The translations under genes and the position numbers were made by a program. Positions 52,951-61,835 of a DNA stretch of 64,000 bases are shown in pieces; the stretch's first letter is position 1; each line of letters starts with the position of its first letter. Under the pieces are notes generated by a model, which was given only the letters and a program-made list of their open reading frames with translations, made no database searches and was not told the origin of the DNA. The stretch spans positions 62,001-126,000 of the forward strand of contig NZ_JAHDTI010000005.1 of the NCBI RefSeq assembly GCF_018531495.1, written 5' to 3'. Origin of the DNA: Nonomuraea sediminis. GTDB lineage: Bacteria > Actinomycetota > Actinomycetes > Streptosporangiales > Streptosporangiaceae.

Positions 52951-54357
52951 TCAGTGGTTGGTTCTGGGCAGCGCCTGGACCAGGGCGGCGACGATCACGT
53001 CCAGGGCGATGAGGAGGATCAGCCCCATGGCGAAGGCGTGCGGGTAGGTGCCCAGGGCTCCGTAGAAGACCAGGCCGACCACGGCCACGCCGATCGCGCC
53101 GCCCGCCTGCTGCGAGGTGCTCAGCACACCGGCCGCGGAGGCGGCGTGCCGGGGGTCGACACCGCTGAGGACCAGGGCGGGCAGCGGTGCCATGACCAGG
53201 CCCATGCCCGCGCCGGCGACCACGAGGCCGGGGATGATCCAGGCGACCGCACCGTGGTCGCCGAGGCCCGTGGCGGACAGGGCGAGCATGCCGTACCCGA
53301 GGGCCATGACCAGCGCGCCGAGCGTGACGACCTGGCGTCCGAGCTTCGCGGCGAGCTTGGCCGCCTGCGTCGAGGAGGCGAAGTAGCCGATGCCGAGCGG
53401 CAGGAAGATGAGCCCGGAGCCCATGGCGTCAAGCCCGCGGCCCTGCTGCAGGTAGAGGGCCAGGATCAGGAAGAACGAGCCCATCGTCATCGCGTGCAGC
53501 AGGCTGACCACCATGCCCACGGAGAACGAGCGGTTACGGAACAGCTCGGGGCTGACCAGCGGTGCGGCGGCCCGCCGCTGGTGCAGCACGAACGAGGTCA
53601 GCAGGACGACCGCCGCCGCCAGGCACACCCAGGTCCACAGCGGCCAGCCCTGCTCGCGGCCCTGCACCAGCGGGAAGACGATGGCGACCAGGCCGAGCGA
53701 GACCAGTACGGTGCCCGCCAGGTCCAGCCGCGGGCCGCCGCCGGGGAGGCGGGACTCGGGCACCATGCGCGGGACCAGGGCGAGGGCGATCGCGCCGACC
53801 GGCACGTTGATCAGGAAGATGGTCCGCCAGCCGAGCCCGAACACGTCCGCGTTGATCAGCAGGCCGCCGATGAGCTGCCCGAACACGCCTCCGAAGCCCA
53901 TCGTGACGCCGTAGGCGTTGAAGGCCTTCGCCCTGCTCTCACCGGTGTAGACGGTGTTGATGATCGCCAGGACCTGCGGCATGAGCAGCGCCGCGCCCAG
54001 GCCCTGCAGGACCCTGGCGGCGATGAGTATCCCCGCGGTGGGCGCCTCCCCGCACAGGGCCGACGCCACGGTGAAGGCCGCCAGGCCGATGGCGAACATC
54101 TTGCGCCGGCCGTACAGGTCTCCCAGTCTGCCCGCGATGATCAGCCCGGCGGCGAGCGCGAGGCCGAAGCCGGCGACGACGAACTGGATCTGCGAGGGGG
54201 TGGCGTGCAGGTCGCGCTGGATGGCGGGGATTCCCACGTTGACGATGAAGAAGTCGAGGGTGGTGATGAAGAGCCCGGACAGCAGGACCAGCAGGGTCCC
54301 CTTGCCGGGATCTGCCGTCCGGGTGCCCGCGGACTCGGGTGCCTTGATGGCGGTCAT
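52951..54357 (-). CDS. MFS transporter of the DHA2 (EmrB/QacA) type
   Basis: This 468-residue exporter has fourteen predicted helices. The first part reads LLSGLFITTLDFFIVNVGIP with the Asp of DHA2 pumps. Motif A is GRLGDLYGRRKMFAIG, and AARVLQGLGAALLMPQVLAI and INVPVGAIAL are further family signatures. It resembles EmrB/LfrA/MMR-type drug pumps. The ATG at 54357 follows an AGGAGA site at six bases. The frame is open 39 bases further up without support. No regulator gene is next to it. It faces the Ig-like gene across a shared terminator. Confidence 0.89.
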   Translation of the reverse strand: MTAIKAPESAGTRTADPGKGTLLVLLSGLFITTLDFFIVNVGIPAIQRDLHATPSQIQFVVAGFGLALAAGLIIAGRLGDLYGRRKMFAIGLAAFTVASALCGEAPTAGILIAARVLQGLGAALLMPQVLAIINTVYTGESRAKAFNAYGVTMGFGGVFGQLIGGLLINADVFGLGWRTIFLINVPVGAIALALVPRMVPESRLPGGGPRLDLAGTVLVSLGLVAIVFPLVQGREQGWPLWTWVCLAAAVVLLTSFVLHQRRAAAPLVSPELFRNRSFSVGMVVSLLHAMTMGSFFLILALYLQQGRGLDAMGSGLIFLPLGIGYFASSTQAAKLAAKLGRQVVTLGALVMALGYGMLALSATGLGDHGAVAWIIPGLVVAGAGMGLVMAPLPALVLSGVDPRHAASAAGVLSTSQQAGGAIGVAVVGLVFYGALGTYPHAFAMGLILLIALDVIVAALVQALPRTNH

Positions 54358-54456
54358 CGTGCTCTCCTGGTGTGGTGGCCGTTGCAAGGTCGACAATGCC
54401 GCCAGCCCCTGTATGAGCGCGATTACGCGACAGGTAATGAAGAAGCCTCAGCCCCC

Positions 54457-54462
54457 TAGACT
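54457..54462 (+). promoter_or_regulatory. -10 box, leaderless gene
   Basis: TAGACT lies six bases before the GTG at 54469. No ribosome-binding site is seen between them. The message would start at or near the start codon. Confidence 0.4.
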
Positions 54463-54468
54463 CCTGGC

Positions 54469-55413
54469 GTGATCGATGAGAATGGCCTGCGTGAGCGCGT
54501 ACGGCTGCTGCTCGCGCTGGGCGAGGACGATTTCGACGGCATCGTCGAGCAGGGCACGGAGTACCTGGAGGGCGCTCCCGGCGCCGGATCGCTCGCGCGG
54601 GACGTCGCCGTCCAGGAGTTCGCCGGCTATCTGGACGGGCAGCGGGCCTGGCCGGAGGTCCTCGACTCCGACCGGCTGCTGCGCGCGTTCAGGGATCTCG
54701 ATCTCGCCGGGATCGTGGCCAGGGTCGACTTCGCGTGCTGCCAGAGCTGCGGGATCAGCGAGATCGGCGGGGAGGTGCCCGAGAGCGAACGCGACGCCTA
54801 CCGCGGCTACGTCTTCTGCCACCGGCAGGACATGGCCGCCGCCGTGCAGGGCGGCGGCCTCTTCCTGGCCTACGGGATCTTCACCGACGCCGACCGGGCG
54901 GCGGACCAGGCCGAGATCGGCGCCGAGGTGGCCGCGGCGATCCGGGGCCGTGGCCTGGAGGTGGACTGGAACGGCGATCCCGGCACCCGGATCGGGGTAC
55001 CCCTCACCTGGCGCCGGCGGCGTTTCGGCCGGCTGGCCGGCCGGCCTGGCGGCCCCGCCCCGGCGGCCCCTGGCCCTGAGCGGCTGGCCGTCACCTACTG
55101 CGACTACCGGCGGGGCCGCGGGGTGGACGAGCCGGTGGCGATGTCACTGGCGGAGGCCAGGACGGTTCTGCTCGACCTGACGCCCGTGGCGGACAACTTC
55201 GCCGTCTTCGAGGGCCCGTCGGGCGGGGTCGTCCAGATGTGCTGGGAGCAGGGACGGCGGCTGTGGCTGGAAACCCTCGACCAGGCCAACCGCTGCTCCT
55301 ACGGGCGTCATGTGACCCCGGACGAGGCCCACGACCTGGTCACCGTGCTCGCGCGCGAGGACCGGGTCGCCGTCGACCGGCTGGGTGAGCTGGAGACTCG
55401 CCGCTGGGACTGA
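54469..55413 (+). CDS. DUF6891-like protein
   Basis: This 314-residue soluble protein resembles the DUF6891 family of actinobacteria, whose function is unknown. The centre has VDFACCQSCGISEIGGE, a Cys-rich stretch that may bind metal, then YVFCHRQDMAAAVQGGGLFLAYG. The last 90 residues are a separate beta domain of the type seen in immunity- or effector-associated proteins (TPVADNFAVFEGPSGGVVQM). The GTG start has a -10 box six bases before it and no ribosome-binding site. It ends 3 bp from the convergent molybdenum-enzyme gene. Confidence 0.68.
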   Translation: MIDENGLRERVRLLLALGEDDFDGIVEQGTEYLEGAPGAGSLARDVAVQEFAGYLDGQRAWPEVLDSDRLLRAFRDLDLAGIVARVDFACCQSCGISEIGGEVPESERDAYRGYVFCHRQDMAAAVQGGGLFLAYGIFTDADRAADQAEIGAEVAAAIRGRGLEVDWNGDPGTRIGVPLTWRRRRFGRLAGRPGGPAPAAPGPERLAVTYCDYRRGRGVDEPVAMSLAEARTVLLDLTPVADNFAVFEGPSGGVVQMCWEQGRRLWLETLDQANRCSYGRHVTPDEAHDLVTVLAREDRVAVDRLGELETRRWD

Positions 55414-55416
55414 CCG

Positions 55417-57651
55417 TCAGAGGATGTCCTCGATGGTGATGGGGAGCTTGTGGTGGCGGCGGCCGGTGGCGTGGAAGATCGCGTTGGCGATGGCCGCGCC
55501 CGCGCCCACCATGCCGATCTCCCCCACGCCCTTGACCCCCAGCGGGTTGACCACGGTGTCCTCGACCTCGATGGTCTCGATCTGGACGTCCGGGGCGTCG
55601 GCGTTCACCGGCACCAGGTAGTCCCCGAGGCTGGCGTTGGCCCAGCGGCCCTCGACCGGGTCCATGTGGGTGGCCTCGAGCAGGGCGTGGCTGAGCCCCC
55701 AGAGCATGCCGCCCATGAGCTGGCTGTGCGCGGCCTGCCTGTTCAGCACCCGCCCGGGCGCGAAGACGCCGGTCATCCTGCGCACCCGCACCGTGCCGAG
55801 GTCCTGGTCGACGGCGACCTCGGCGAACTGGGCGCCGAAGGTGGCGCTCGCGAACTTCTCGTCCGGCGGCGGCGGGTCCCAGCTGCCAACCGCCTCGACG
55901 TCGGTGAGATGGTTGCGCCGCATGAGCTCGACATAGCTCTCACCGCGGTCGGGATGGCCGCGAACCGTCATCCGGCCGTCCGCCACGTCGACCTGGCCGG
56001 GGTCGGCGCCGTGCAGCGGCGACTTGACGTCGGCGCTCGCCCGCGCGACGAGCTGCTCGCGCAGCACGGTCGCGGCGGCGTGCACGCCGGCGCTGAACAC
56101 GCCGCTGCCGGCCGAGCCGACCGCGGCGACGGTGTTGGGCAGCGCGGTGTCGCCGCACTCGAACCTGACGGCGTCGACGCCCACGCCGAGCGCGTCGGCG
56201 GCCACCTGACTCATCGCGGTCCGCACGCCGGTGCCGAACTCGGAGAACGAGGCCTGCACCACGGCCCTGCCGTCGTCGTACAGCCGGGCGCGGGCCCGCT
56301 GCGGCGTGAAGACCGGGTAGACGGGATAGAACGAGGTGGCCATGCCGGTGCCGATGAGCAGGTTCCCCTCGCTGTGCGAGCGCGGCCGCGGGTCGCGCTC
56401 GCTCCAGCCGAACAGCTCGGCGCCGCGGGCGTAGCACTCCTTGAGCCCCTTGCTCGACCACGGGTTCCTGGTCTCGGGGTCGAGGTCGGCGTGGTTGACC
56501 AGCCGCAGCTGGATCGGGTCCATGCCGAGCTGGTAGGCCAGCTCGTCCATGGCGGTCTCCAGGGCGAACATCCCCTCCGCCTCGCCGGGTCCGCGGATGA
56601 ACGACGGCGTGATGGTGTTGGCCTTGATCAGCCGGTAGACGCCCTCGTAGTTGGGGCACGCGTACACCGACTGCGAGCAGCTGAGCGCGGGCCCGGCCCA
56701 GTCGTCGAACTGGGAGGTCGGCGAGAGCTTGTAGTGGCGGATCGCGGTCAGCCGCCCGTCAGACCTGGCGCCCAGGACGAGGTGCTGCTCCTGCTCCTCG
56801 CGGTGCCCGACGGAGTCGAACATCTGCTCCCTGCTCAGCGCGAGCCGTACCGGACGGCCCACGTGCCTGGCCGCCAGCGCGGCGAGCGCCGGATGGTCCC
56901 AGATCATGGCCTTGGAGCCGAAGCTGCCGCCCACGTACTCCGCGACGACCCGCACCCGCGAGAGCGGGATGCCCAGCTGCGCGGCGACCGTGAGCTGCGT
57001 GGCGTTGGGCCCCTGGGTGGAGTCCCAGAGGGTGAGCAGGTCGCCGTCCCACACGGCCGTGGTCGCCGACGTCTCGATCGGGTTGTGGTGGTTGGCCGCG
57101 CAGTGGTAGGTGGCCGTCACCTGCACCTCGGCCTCGTTCAGCCCCGCCTGGACGTTTCCGCGGGTGACGTGGCCCGGCACCATGCCGGCGAACAGCCGCT
57201 CCGCCTCGTACATCTGGCCGCGGCCCTGCTCGATGGTGGTGATCGCGGGCGTGCGCGCGTAGGTGATCCGCACCAGCTTCGCCGCGTACTCGGCGCGCTC
57301 GAGCGTGTCGGCGACCACGATGGCCACGTGCTGGCCGGCGTAGTGGACGACGTCGTCCCGCATCGGGAAGAACGACTGCCCCGGGCACGGCCCGCCGCCG
57401 AGCGACGGGAACAGCTTCGGCTGGTCCTCGGCCACCGGCCCCAGGTTCTGATGGGTCAGTACGGCGAGCACGCCCTCGGCCCGCTCGGCCTCACCGGCGT
57501 CGATGCCGGTGATCCTGCCGCTGGGCACCTCGGCGCCGATCAGCACGGCGTAGGCGAGGCCGGGCAGCAGGATCTCCGCCGAGTAGCGGGCCGAGCCGGT
57601 GACCTTGTGCCGCCCGTCGACGCGCTCGACGGGCTGTCCGATAGTGGTCAT
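55417..57651 (-). CDS. Molybdenum hydroxylase large subunit (PaoC/YagR, xanthine dehydrogenase family)
   Basis: This 744-residue subunit binds the molybdopterin cytosine dinucleotide and oxidises the substrate, most likely an aldehyde. Family features are GQPVERVDGRHKVTGSARY at the start, YVGGSFGSKAMIWDHPALAALA (Gln/Gly-rich Mo-site loop), SFIRGPGEAEGMFALE, where Arg contacts the substrate, and VKGVGEIGMVG near the end with the catalytic Glu. Size and order are those of E. coli PaoC. The ATG overlaps the stop of the FAD subunit gene by 4 bp. It is the last gene of a three-subunit operon. Confidence 0.93.
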   Translation of the reverse strand: MTTIGQPVERVDGRHKVTGSARYSAEILLPGLAYAVLIGAEVPSGRITGIDAGEAERAEGVLAVLTHQNLGPVAEDQPKLFPSLGGGPCPGQSFFPMRDDVVHYAGQHVAIVVADTLERAEYAAKLVRITYARTPAITTIEQGRGQMYEAERLFAGMVPGHVTRGNVQAGLNEAEVQVTATYHCAANHHNPIETSATTAVWDGDLLTLWDSTQGPNATQLTVAAQLGIPLSRVRVVAEYVGGSFGSKAMIWDHPALAALAARHVGRPVRLALSREQMFDSVGHREEQEQHLVLGARSDGRLTAIRHYKLSPTSQFDDWAGPALSCSQSVYACPNYEGVYRLIKANTITPSFIRGPGEAEGMFALETAMDELAYQLGMDPIQLRLVNHADLDPETRNPWSSKGLKECYARGAELFGWSERDPRPRSHSEGNLLIGTGMATSFYPVYPVFTPQRARARLYDDGRAVVQASFSEFGTGVRTAMSQVAADALGVGVDAVRFECGDTALPNTVAAVGSAGSGVFSAGVHAAATVLREQLVARASADVKSPLHGADPGQVDVADGRMTVRGHPDRGESYVELMRRNHLTDVEAVGSWDPPPPDEKFASATFGAQFAEVAVDQDLGTVRVRRMTGVFAPGRVLNRQAAHSQLMGGMLWGLSHALLEATHMDPVEGRWANASLGDYLVPVNADAPDVQIETIEVEDTVVNPLGVKGVGEIGMVGAGAAIANAIFHATGRRHHKLPITIEDIL

Positions 57652-58643
57652 CGTCCTTCTCCCAGCGTCATCGCCGTCTCCAGCGCCCGGATCATGGTCC
57701 GCTGGGCCAGCTCGATCTTGTAGCCGTTCATCGACCGGGCGACCGCGGGCGCCAGCTCCTCGCGCGCTGCCTGCTCGAAGGTCTCCCTGGTGGCGGGCGC
57801 GCCGGTCATGACCTGCTCGGCCCGCCTGGCCCGCCATGGCTTGGTCGCCACGCCGCCCAGGGCCAGCCGTACCTCGTTGATCGTGCCGTTCTCGACGCTG
57901 ATCGCGGCGGCGGCGGAGGCGAGCGCGAACTCGTACGACTCGCGGTCGCGGACCTTCACATAGGTCGACCTGCGGGCGATCGGCACGGCGGGCACCTCGA
58001 TCGCGGTGATCAGCTCGCCGCGGAAGAGCGGGTGTTCCACCTGCGGCGCGTCGCCGGGGACCAGGAAGAAGTCGTCGATCAGGATCTGGCGCGTCCTGCC
58101 CGGGCCCTCCACGTGCACGACCGCGTCCAGCGCGACGAGCGCGACGGCGACGTCGGAGGGGTGCGTGGCGATGCAGTGCTCGCTCGTCCCGAGGACGGCG
58201 TGGCCGCGGTTGATCCCCTCGATCGCCGCGCAGCCGGTGCCCGGCGCGTGCTTGTTGCAGTTCGAGCGCATGTCGCGGAAGTAGGAGCAGCGCACGCGCT
58301 GCATGAGGTTGCCGCCCATGCTGGCCATGTTGCGCAACTGCGCGGAGGCTCCCAGCAGCAGCGCCTGCGAGATCATCGGATATCTGTCGCGTACGGCGGG
58401 CGCCAGCGCGACGTCGCTCATCCGGGCGAGCGCGCCGATGCGCAGCCCGCCGCCGGGCAGGTCCTCGATCTCGGCGAGCGGCAGGTCGTTGATGTCCACC
58501 AGCAGGTCGACCGATTCGGTGCCGATGCGCAGCATGTCGACCTCGGTGGTGCCGCCGGCCAGGAAGGCGCACTCGCGGCCGTCGGCGACGGTGGCGATGG
58601 CGCCCGCCACGTCCTCGGCCCGCAGGTAGCTAAACGGTCGCAT
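57648..58643 (-). CDS. Molybdenum hydroxylase FAD subunit with extra FeS motif (PaoB/YagS type)
   Basis: This 331-residue FAD-binding subunit carries electrons from the Mo and FeS centres to the final acceptor. The FAD-binding motif is FLAGGTTEVDMLRIG near residue 29, and GASAQLRNMASMGGNLMQR lies near 100. After it comes a Cys-rich insertion, RCSYFRDMRSNCNKHAPGTG followed by C and then EHCIATHPSD, which in E. coli PaoB carries a [4Fe-4S] cluster. The ATG of this gene overlaps the 2Fe-2S subunit gene by 14 bp. Confidence 0.92.
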   Translation of the reverse strand: MRPFSYLRAEDVAGAIATVADGRECAFLAGGTTEVDMLRIGTESVDLLVDINDLPLAEIEDLPGGGLRIGALARMSDVALAPAVRDRYPMISQALLLGASAQLRNMASMGGNLMQRVRCSYFRDMRSNCNKHAPGTGCAAIEGINRGHAVLGTSEHCIATHPSDVAVALVALDAVVHVEGPGRTRQILIDDFFLVPGDAPQVEHPLFRGELITAIEVPAVPIARRSTYVKVRDRESYEFALASAAAAISVENGTINEVRLALGGVATKPWRARRAEQVMTGAPATRETFEQAAREELAPAVARSMNGYKIELAQRTMIRALETAMTLGEGR

Positions 58644-59118
58644 CGCGCACCTCCCTGATGGCCTGGCGGATGTTCGGGTAGGCGGCGCACCGGCACAGGT
58701 TGCCGCTCATCCACTCGCGGATCTCCGCGTCGTCGTCGGCGTGCCCCTCCTCCAGCAGCGCAACGGCCGACATGATCTGGCCGGGCGTGCAGTATCCGCA
58801 CTGGAAGGCGTCGTTGCGCACGAACGCCTCCTGCATCGGGTGGAGCGCCCCGTCGGCCAGGCCTTCGATGGTGGTCACCTCGCGGCCTTCGCAGGCGATC
58901 GCCAGCGTCAGGCACGACACGACCCGCCGCCCGTCCACGTGCACCGTGCAGGCTCCGCACGCGCCCTGGTCGCAGCCCTTCTTGGTGCCCATCAGGTCCA
59001 TCCGCTCCCGCAGGGCGTCGAGCAGGCTGACCCGTGGCTCGATCCGCAGCACGTGCGTCACGCCGTTGACGGACAGCTTGACCTCTACGGCTTCCGGACC
59101 TCGTTCATGTACGCCCAT
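58630..59118 (-). CDS. Molybdenum hydroxylase [2Fe-2S] subunit (PaoA/YagT type)
   Basis: This 162-residue subunit has two [2Fe-2S] sites. The plant-type one is GCDQGACGACTVHVDGRRV then SC at residues about 48-71. The second is FQCGYCTPGQIMSA with NLCRCAAYPNIRQA near 108-148. No twin-arginine signal peptide is present, so unlike the E. coli periplasmic enzyme this one stays in the cytoplasm. The ATG at 59118 was chosen because a GGGGGAGG site lies about 8-13 bases upstream. Earlier in-frame ATGs (59154, 59196) have no such support. It is the first gene of the operon, and no PaoD-like chaperone is nearby. Confidence 0.92.
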   Translation of the reverse strand: MGVHERGPEAVEVKLSVNGVTHVLRIEPRVSLLDALRERMDLMGTKKGCDQGACGACTVHVDGRRVVSCLTLAIACEGREVTTIEGLADGALHPMQEAFVRNDAFQCGYCTPGQIMSAVALLEEGHADDDAEIREWMSGNLCRCAAYPNIRQAIREVRDATV

Positions 59119-59205
59119 GACCGGCTCCCTCCCCCAGGGATAGACCACCGACATAGGTTCCCCATCGCCGGTAGACCCACCGGCAAGACCCGACAAAGCC
59201 CGGGT

Positions 59206-60717
59206 TCAGAGGCGGCGGAATTCTGCTCGCCAGCGCAGATCGTCCGGGTCGTGCGGGCCGGTCAGCTCTTCGACTCGGAACGGTCGCAGGCCGCCGGTGG
59301 CGAACGCCTCGATCTCCTCGCGCGGCAGCGGCCACGGCGGGCCGTCGGCCAGCTCGCCGGCGTCGTCCCTGCGGGCGGCGACGACGATGAGCGTGCCACC
59401 GGGCGCCACCAGCCGGCCCACGTTGACGATCGCCGTGTGCCGGGGCGGGTCGGGCAGCGCCTGCACCGTGATGACCTCGACCACCAGGTCGAAGGCGGAC
59501 AGCCACGCCGCGGGCGGGTCGAGCAGGTCACCCATCACGTACTCCACCGCGCTGCCCGGATGCCGCTCGCGGGCCAGCTGGATGGCCGTGTCGGCGATGT
59601 CGAACGCGACCGTGTCGTAGCCGAGGCCGGCCACGAACTCCGCATCGGCGCCCAGCCCGCAGCCGACCACGATCGCGCGCTCACCCGGCCGCGGCGCCAG
59701 GCCGCACGCCCACTCCACCAGCAGCGGGTTCGCGGTGTCCCGATCCCACGGCATCGGCACCTCGCCGGACGCGCCCGCGGCGTACAGGCGGTCGAACCAG
59801 CCGGTGGGGTCGCCGTCGGCGATCGACCGCGCGGCCAGCCGGCTGCCCTGGGCACCCCAGCCGCCCGAGGTGTGCGCCAGGATCGCCGGAACGACCACGG
59901 GCCACACCTCCCGGGGCGGCAGCTGGTGCCCGACTCCCTCCAGCGGCAGCAGCTTCGCCTGCGGGATCTCCCGCGCCAAGGCCAGGGCGTGACCGTAGGG
60001 GAACAGCGGGTCGGCGGTCCCGTGGACGACCAGGGTCGGCGCGGTGATCTCACCGAGCCGGGGCCGGACCGGGGCACCGCCCTCGATCAGCCAGTGGTTG
60101 GCCAGGCTCGCCGCGAGGTCGGCCGTACGGTCGACGATCTGCCGGGCGAGGGCCCGCACCCGGGTCGCGTCGAAATACCCCGGCCCCGCGAGGCGACGCT
60201 CGCGATCCACCATGAACTCGACCACGGCCTCACGGTCCGACGCCGGTGGCGCCTCGGTGGCGAGATAGTCCCGCAACTCCTCCGACATCGGCGGCAGGTC
60301 CGGATGGCGTGGACCCCCGGGACCGCCCGGGCTCGTCGCGATCAGGACCAGCGAGGCGACCCGGTCGGGACGCTCCACCGCCACCCGCTGGGCCAGCGCC
60401 CCGCCCATCGAGACGCCGACCAGATGCGCCCGCTCGATCCCCAGCGCGTCAAGCAACCCGACGACGTCACCGGCCAGATCATCGACGGTGTAGTCGGGTG
60501 CCCCTGCCGGCGCGACAGGCGATCGCCCGGTGTCGCGCCCGTCATACCGGATCACGAACCGGCCGCCGTCCGCCAGCCGCGCGCAGAACTCCGGCTCCCA
60601 CCAGTCCATCGACGCCGCCGCACCCGAGATCAGCACCACTGCCGGATCGCCCGGGTCGCCCACGGTGTCAACCCACAGCCCGACCCCACCTATGCCGATC
60701 AGCCTGCCGTCGCCCAT
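59206..60717 (-). CDS. Fused alpha/beta hydrolase and SAM methyltransferase
   Basis: This 503-residue protein joins two enzymes. Residues about 1-275 are an alpha/beta hydrolase with nucleophile Ser in LVGVSMGGALAQRVA near 107, oxyanion region VVLISGAAASMDWW, and a catalytic His in EGVGHQLPPREVW. Residues about 310-500 are a class I methyltransferase with AIVVGCGLGADAEFVAGLGYDTVAFD (SAM-binding loop) and VEYVMGDLLDPP. The second part resembles thiopurine-type small-molecule methyltransferases. The ATG at 60717 follows a GGTGGAGG site closely. Nothing in the neighbourhood shows its substrate. Confidence 0.85.
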   Translation of the reverse strand: MGDGRLIGIGGVGLWVDTVGDPGDPAVVLISGAAASMDWWEPEFCARLADGGRFVIRYDGRDTGRSPVAPAGAPDYTVDDLAGDVVGLLDALGIERAHLVGVSMGGALAQRVAVERPDRVASLVLIATSPGGPGGPRHPDLPPMSEELRDYLATEAPPASDREAVVEFMVDRERRLAGPGYFDATRVRALARQIVDRTADLAASLANHWLIEGGAPVRPRLGEITAPTLVVHGTADPLFPYGHALALAREIPQAKLLPLEGVGHQLPPREVWPVVVPAILAHTSGGWGAQGSRLAARSIADGDPTGWFDRLYAAGASGEVPMPWDRDTANPLLVEWACGLAPRPGERAIVVGCGLGADAEFVAGLGYDTVAFDIADTAIQLARERHPGSAVEYVMGDLLDPPAAWLSAFDLVVEVITVQALPDPPRHTAIVNVGRLVAPGGTLIVVAARRDDAGELADGPPWPLPREEIEAFATGGLRPFRVEELTGPHDPDDLRWRAEFRRL

Positions 60718-60935
60718 GCCTCCACCTTGATCCGAAGCCCCACCGACCACAAGGTGGCGGCCAGGGCTTCGGGAAGCGCGGATGGCCGGGTAGAGGCCCG
60801 CGATCCCCTTCGCTGAAGGGCTCACTGCGCGTGATCATGTCGCGTCTTTCCGGGCGTTTTCGGGAGATCATCAGGCTGGCGGCGCTACGATCCGGCATTT
60901 CCGATAGAACCTGACTCGAAGGAAAGTCGATAGTT

Positions 60936-61835
60936 ATGTGGATCGCGTTAGGCGTCATCGCCGCCCTGGTCGTCGGCGTATTCCTGTGGTGGAGGTTCCG
61001 AGATCCGCTCAGAGGAGAGGACTTCTACAAGTTCCACGTCGAGCGCCGATGGGCCTGGGAGCTCATCCTCAACGAGGAACAGGAACAGGCCTTCATGGCC
61101 GGGCTCGAGGCCTACGACGACGAGAGCACGGTGTTCCTGCACCGGGAGGCCGGCGCGCTGCGCGTCTACGACCCGTCGATGATGGTCTCGCTGTTCCTGC
61201 TCGCCGAGCAGTTCGCGGGGCTGGGACCGCAGGCGCTCGGCGACCCGGCGGGAGCCGTACGTCATCTGATCGAGAACGCCGCGCGGGCGGAGACCGGCGG
61301 CGTGCTGCACCTCGACGACGACTGGATGGCGGAGCCGGTCGACGGCATGGACAAGTACGACTTCACCGGCGCGATGATGAGCGCCACGCACGCCCAGGGC
61401 GTTGACGGCGGCGTGGGCGGCTACGGCGACGAGAACGGCGGGTACGGCATGCTGACCGTGCTCGTGGAGATGCCGCGGCACGTGGCGCGCATGTACGACG
61501 ACGCACACAGCCACGCCGATCCGAGCGAGATCCGCAACCGGCTCGACGTCTACAAGGCCGTGATCGAGGAGCCGGAGCCCGAGTTCGTGGCGGGGCTGGA
61601 GAGCGCCGACGCCGAGCGCAGCCGCTTCACCAACACGCTGATGTACGACTACGGCCGGGTCCTGGCCGGATACCGGTCGACGCGCCCGCACATGCCGCAC
61701 GCGCAGCCGTCCGACGTCATGTCCGTGGTCATGGCCCGCATGCTGTCGGACAACCTGCCCGGCATCACCTGGACCCGGCAGCCGTCGCCCGAGCAGCACC
61801 AGCGCGCCATGGAGCTGATCTCAACGAGAGGCTGA
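60936..61835 (+). CDS. Membrane-anchored protein of unknown function
   Basis: This 299-residue protein has an N-terminal membrane helix (residues 2-19, ending FLWWRF) and a soluble acidic domain that I do not recognise. Visible are RRWAWELILNEEQEQAFMAGLE, VYDPSMMVSLFLLAEQFAGLG and a Gly-rich stretch VDGGVGGYGDENGGYG. The gene's fifth codon is TTA, rare here. A GAAGGAAAG site precedes the ATG. A 218-bp intergenic region (60718-60935) separates it from the divergent fusion gene. It has no other gene that I can see. The end overlaps the convergent SUKH-like gene by 15 bp. Confidence 0.65.
   Translation: MWIALGVIAALVVGVFLWWRFRDPLRGEDFYKFHVERRWAWELILNEEQEQAFMAGLEAYDDESTVFLHREAGALRVYDPSMMVSLFLLAEQFAGLGPQALGDPAGAVRHLIENAARAETGGVLHLDDDWMAEPVDGMDKYDFTGAMMSATHAQGVDGGVGGYGDENGGYGMLTVLVEMPRHVARMYDDAHSHADPSEIRNRLDVYKAVIEEPEPEFVAGLESADAERSRFTNTLMYDYGRVLAGYRSTRPHMPHAQPSDVMSVVMARMLSDNLPGITWTRQPSPEQHQRAMELISTRG

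Noticed and set aside
55417..58572. A 1051-codon minus-strand frame suggesting a fused molybdenum enzyme
   Set aside because: The upstream part is the FAD subunit gene read in the wrong frame. The real large subunit begins at 57651 with the normal PaoC N-terminus.
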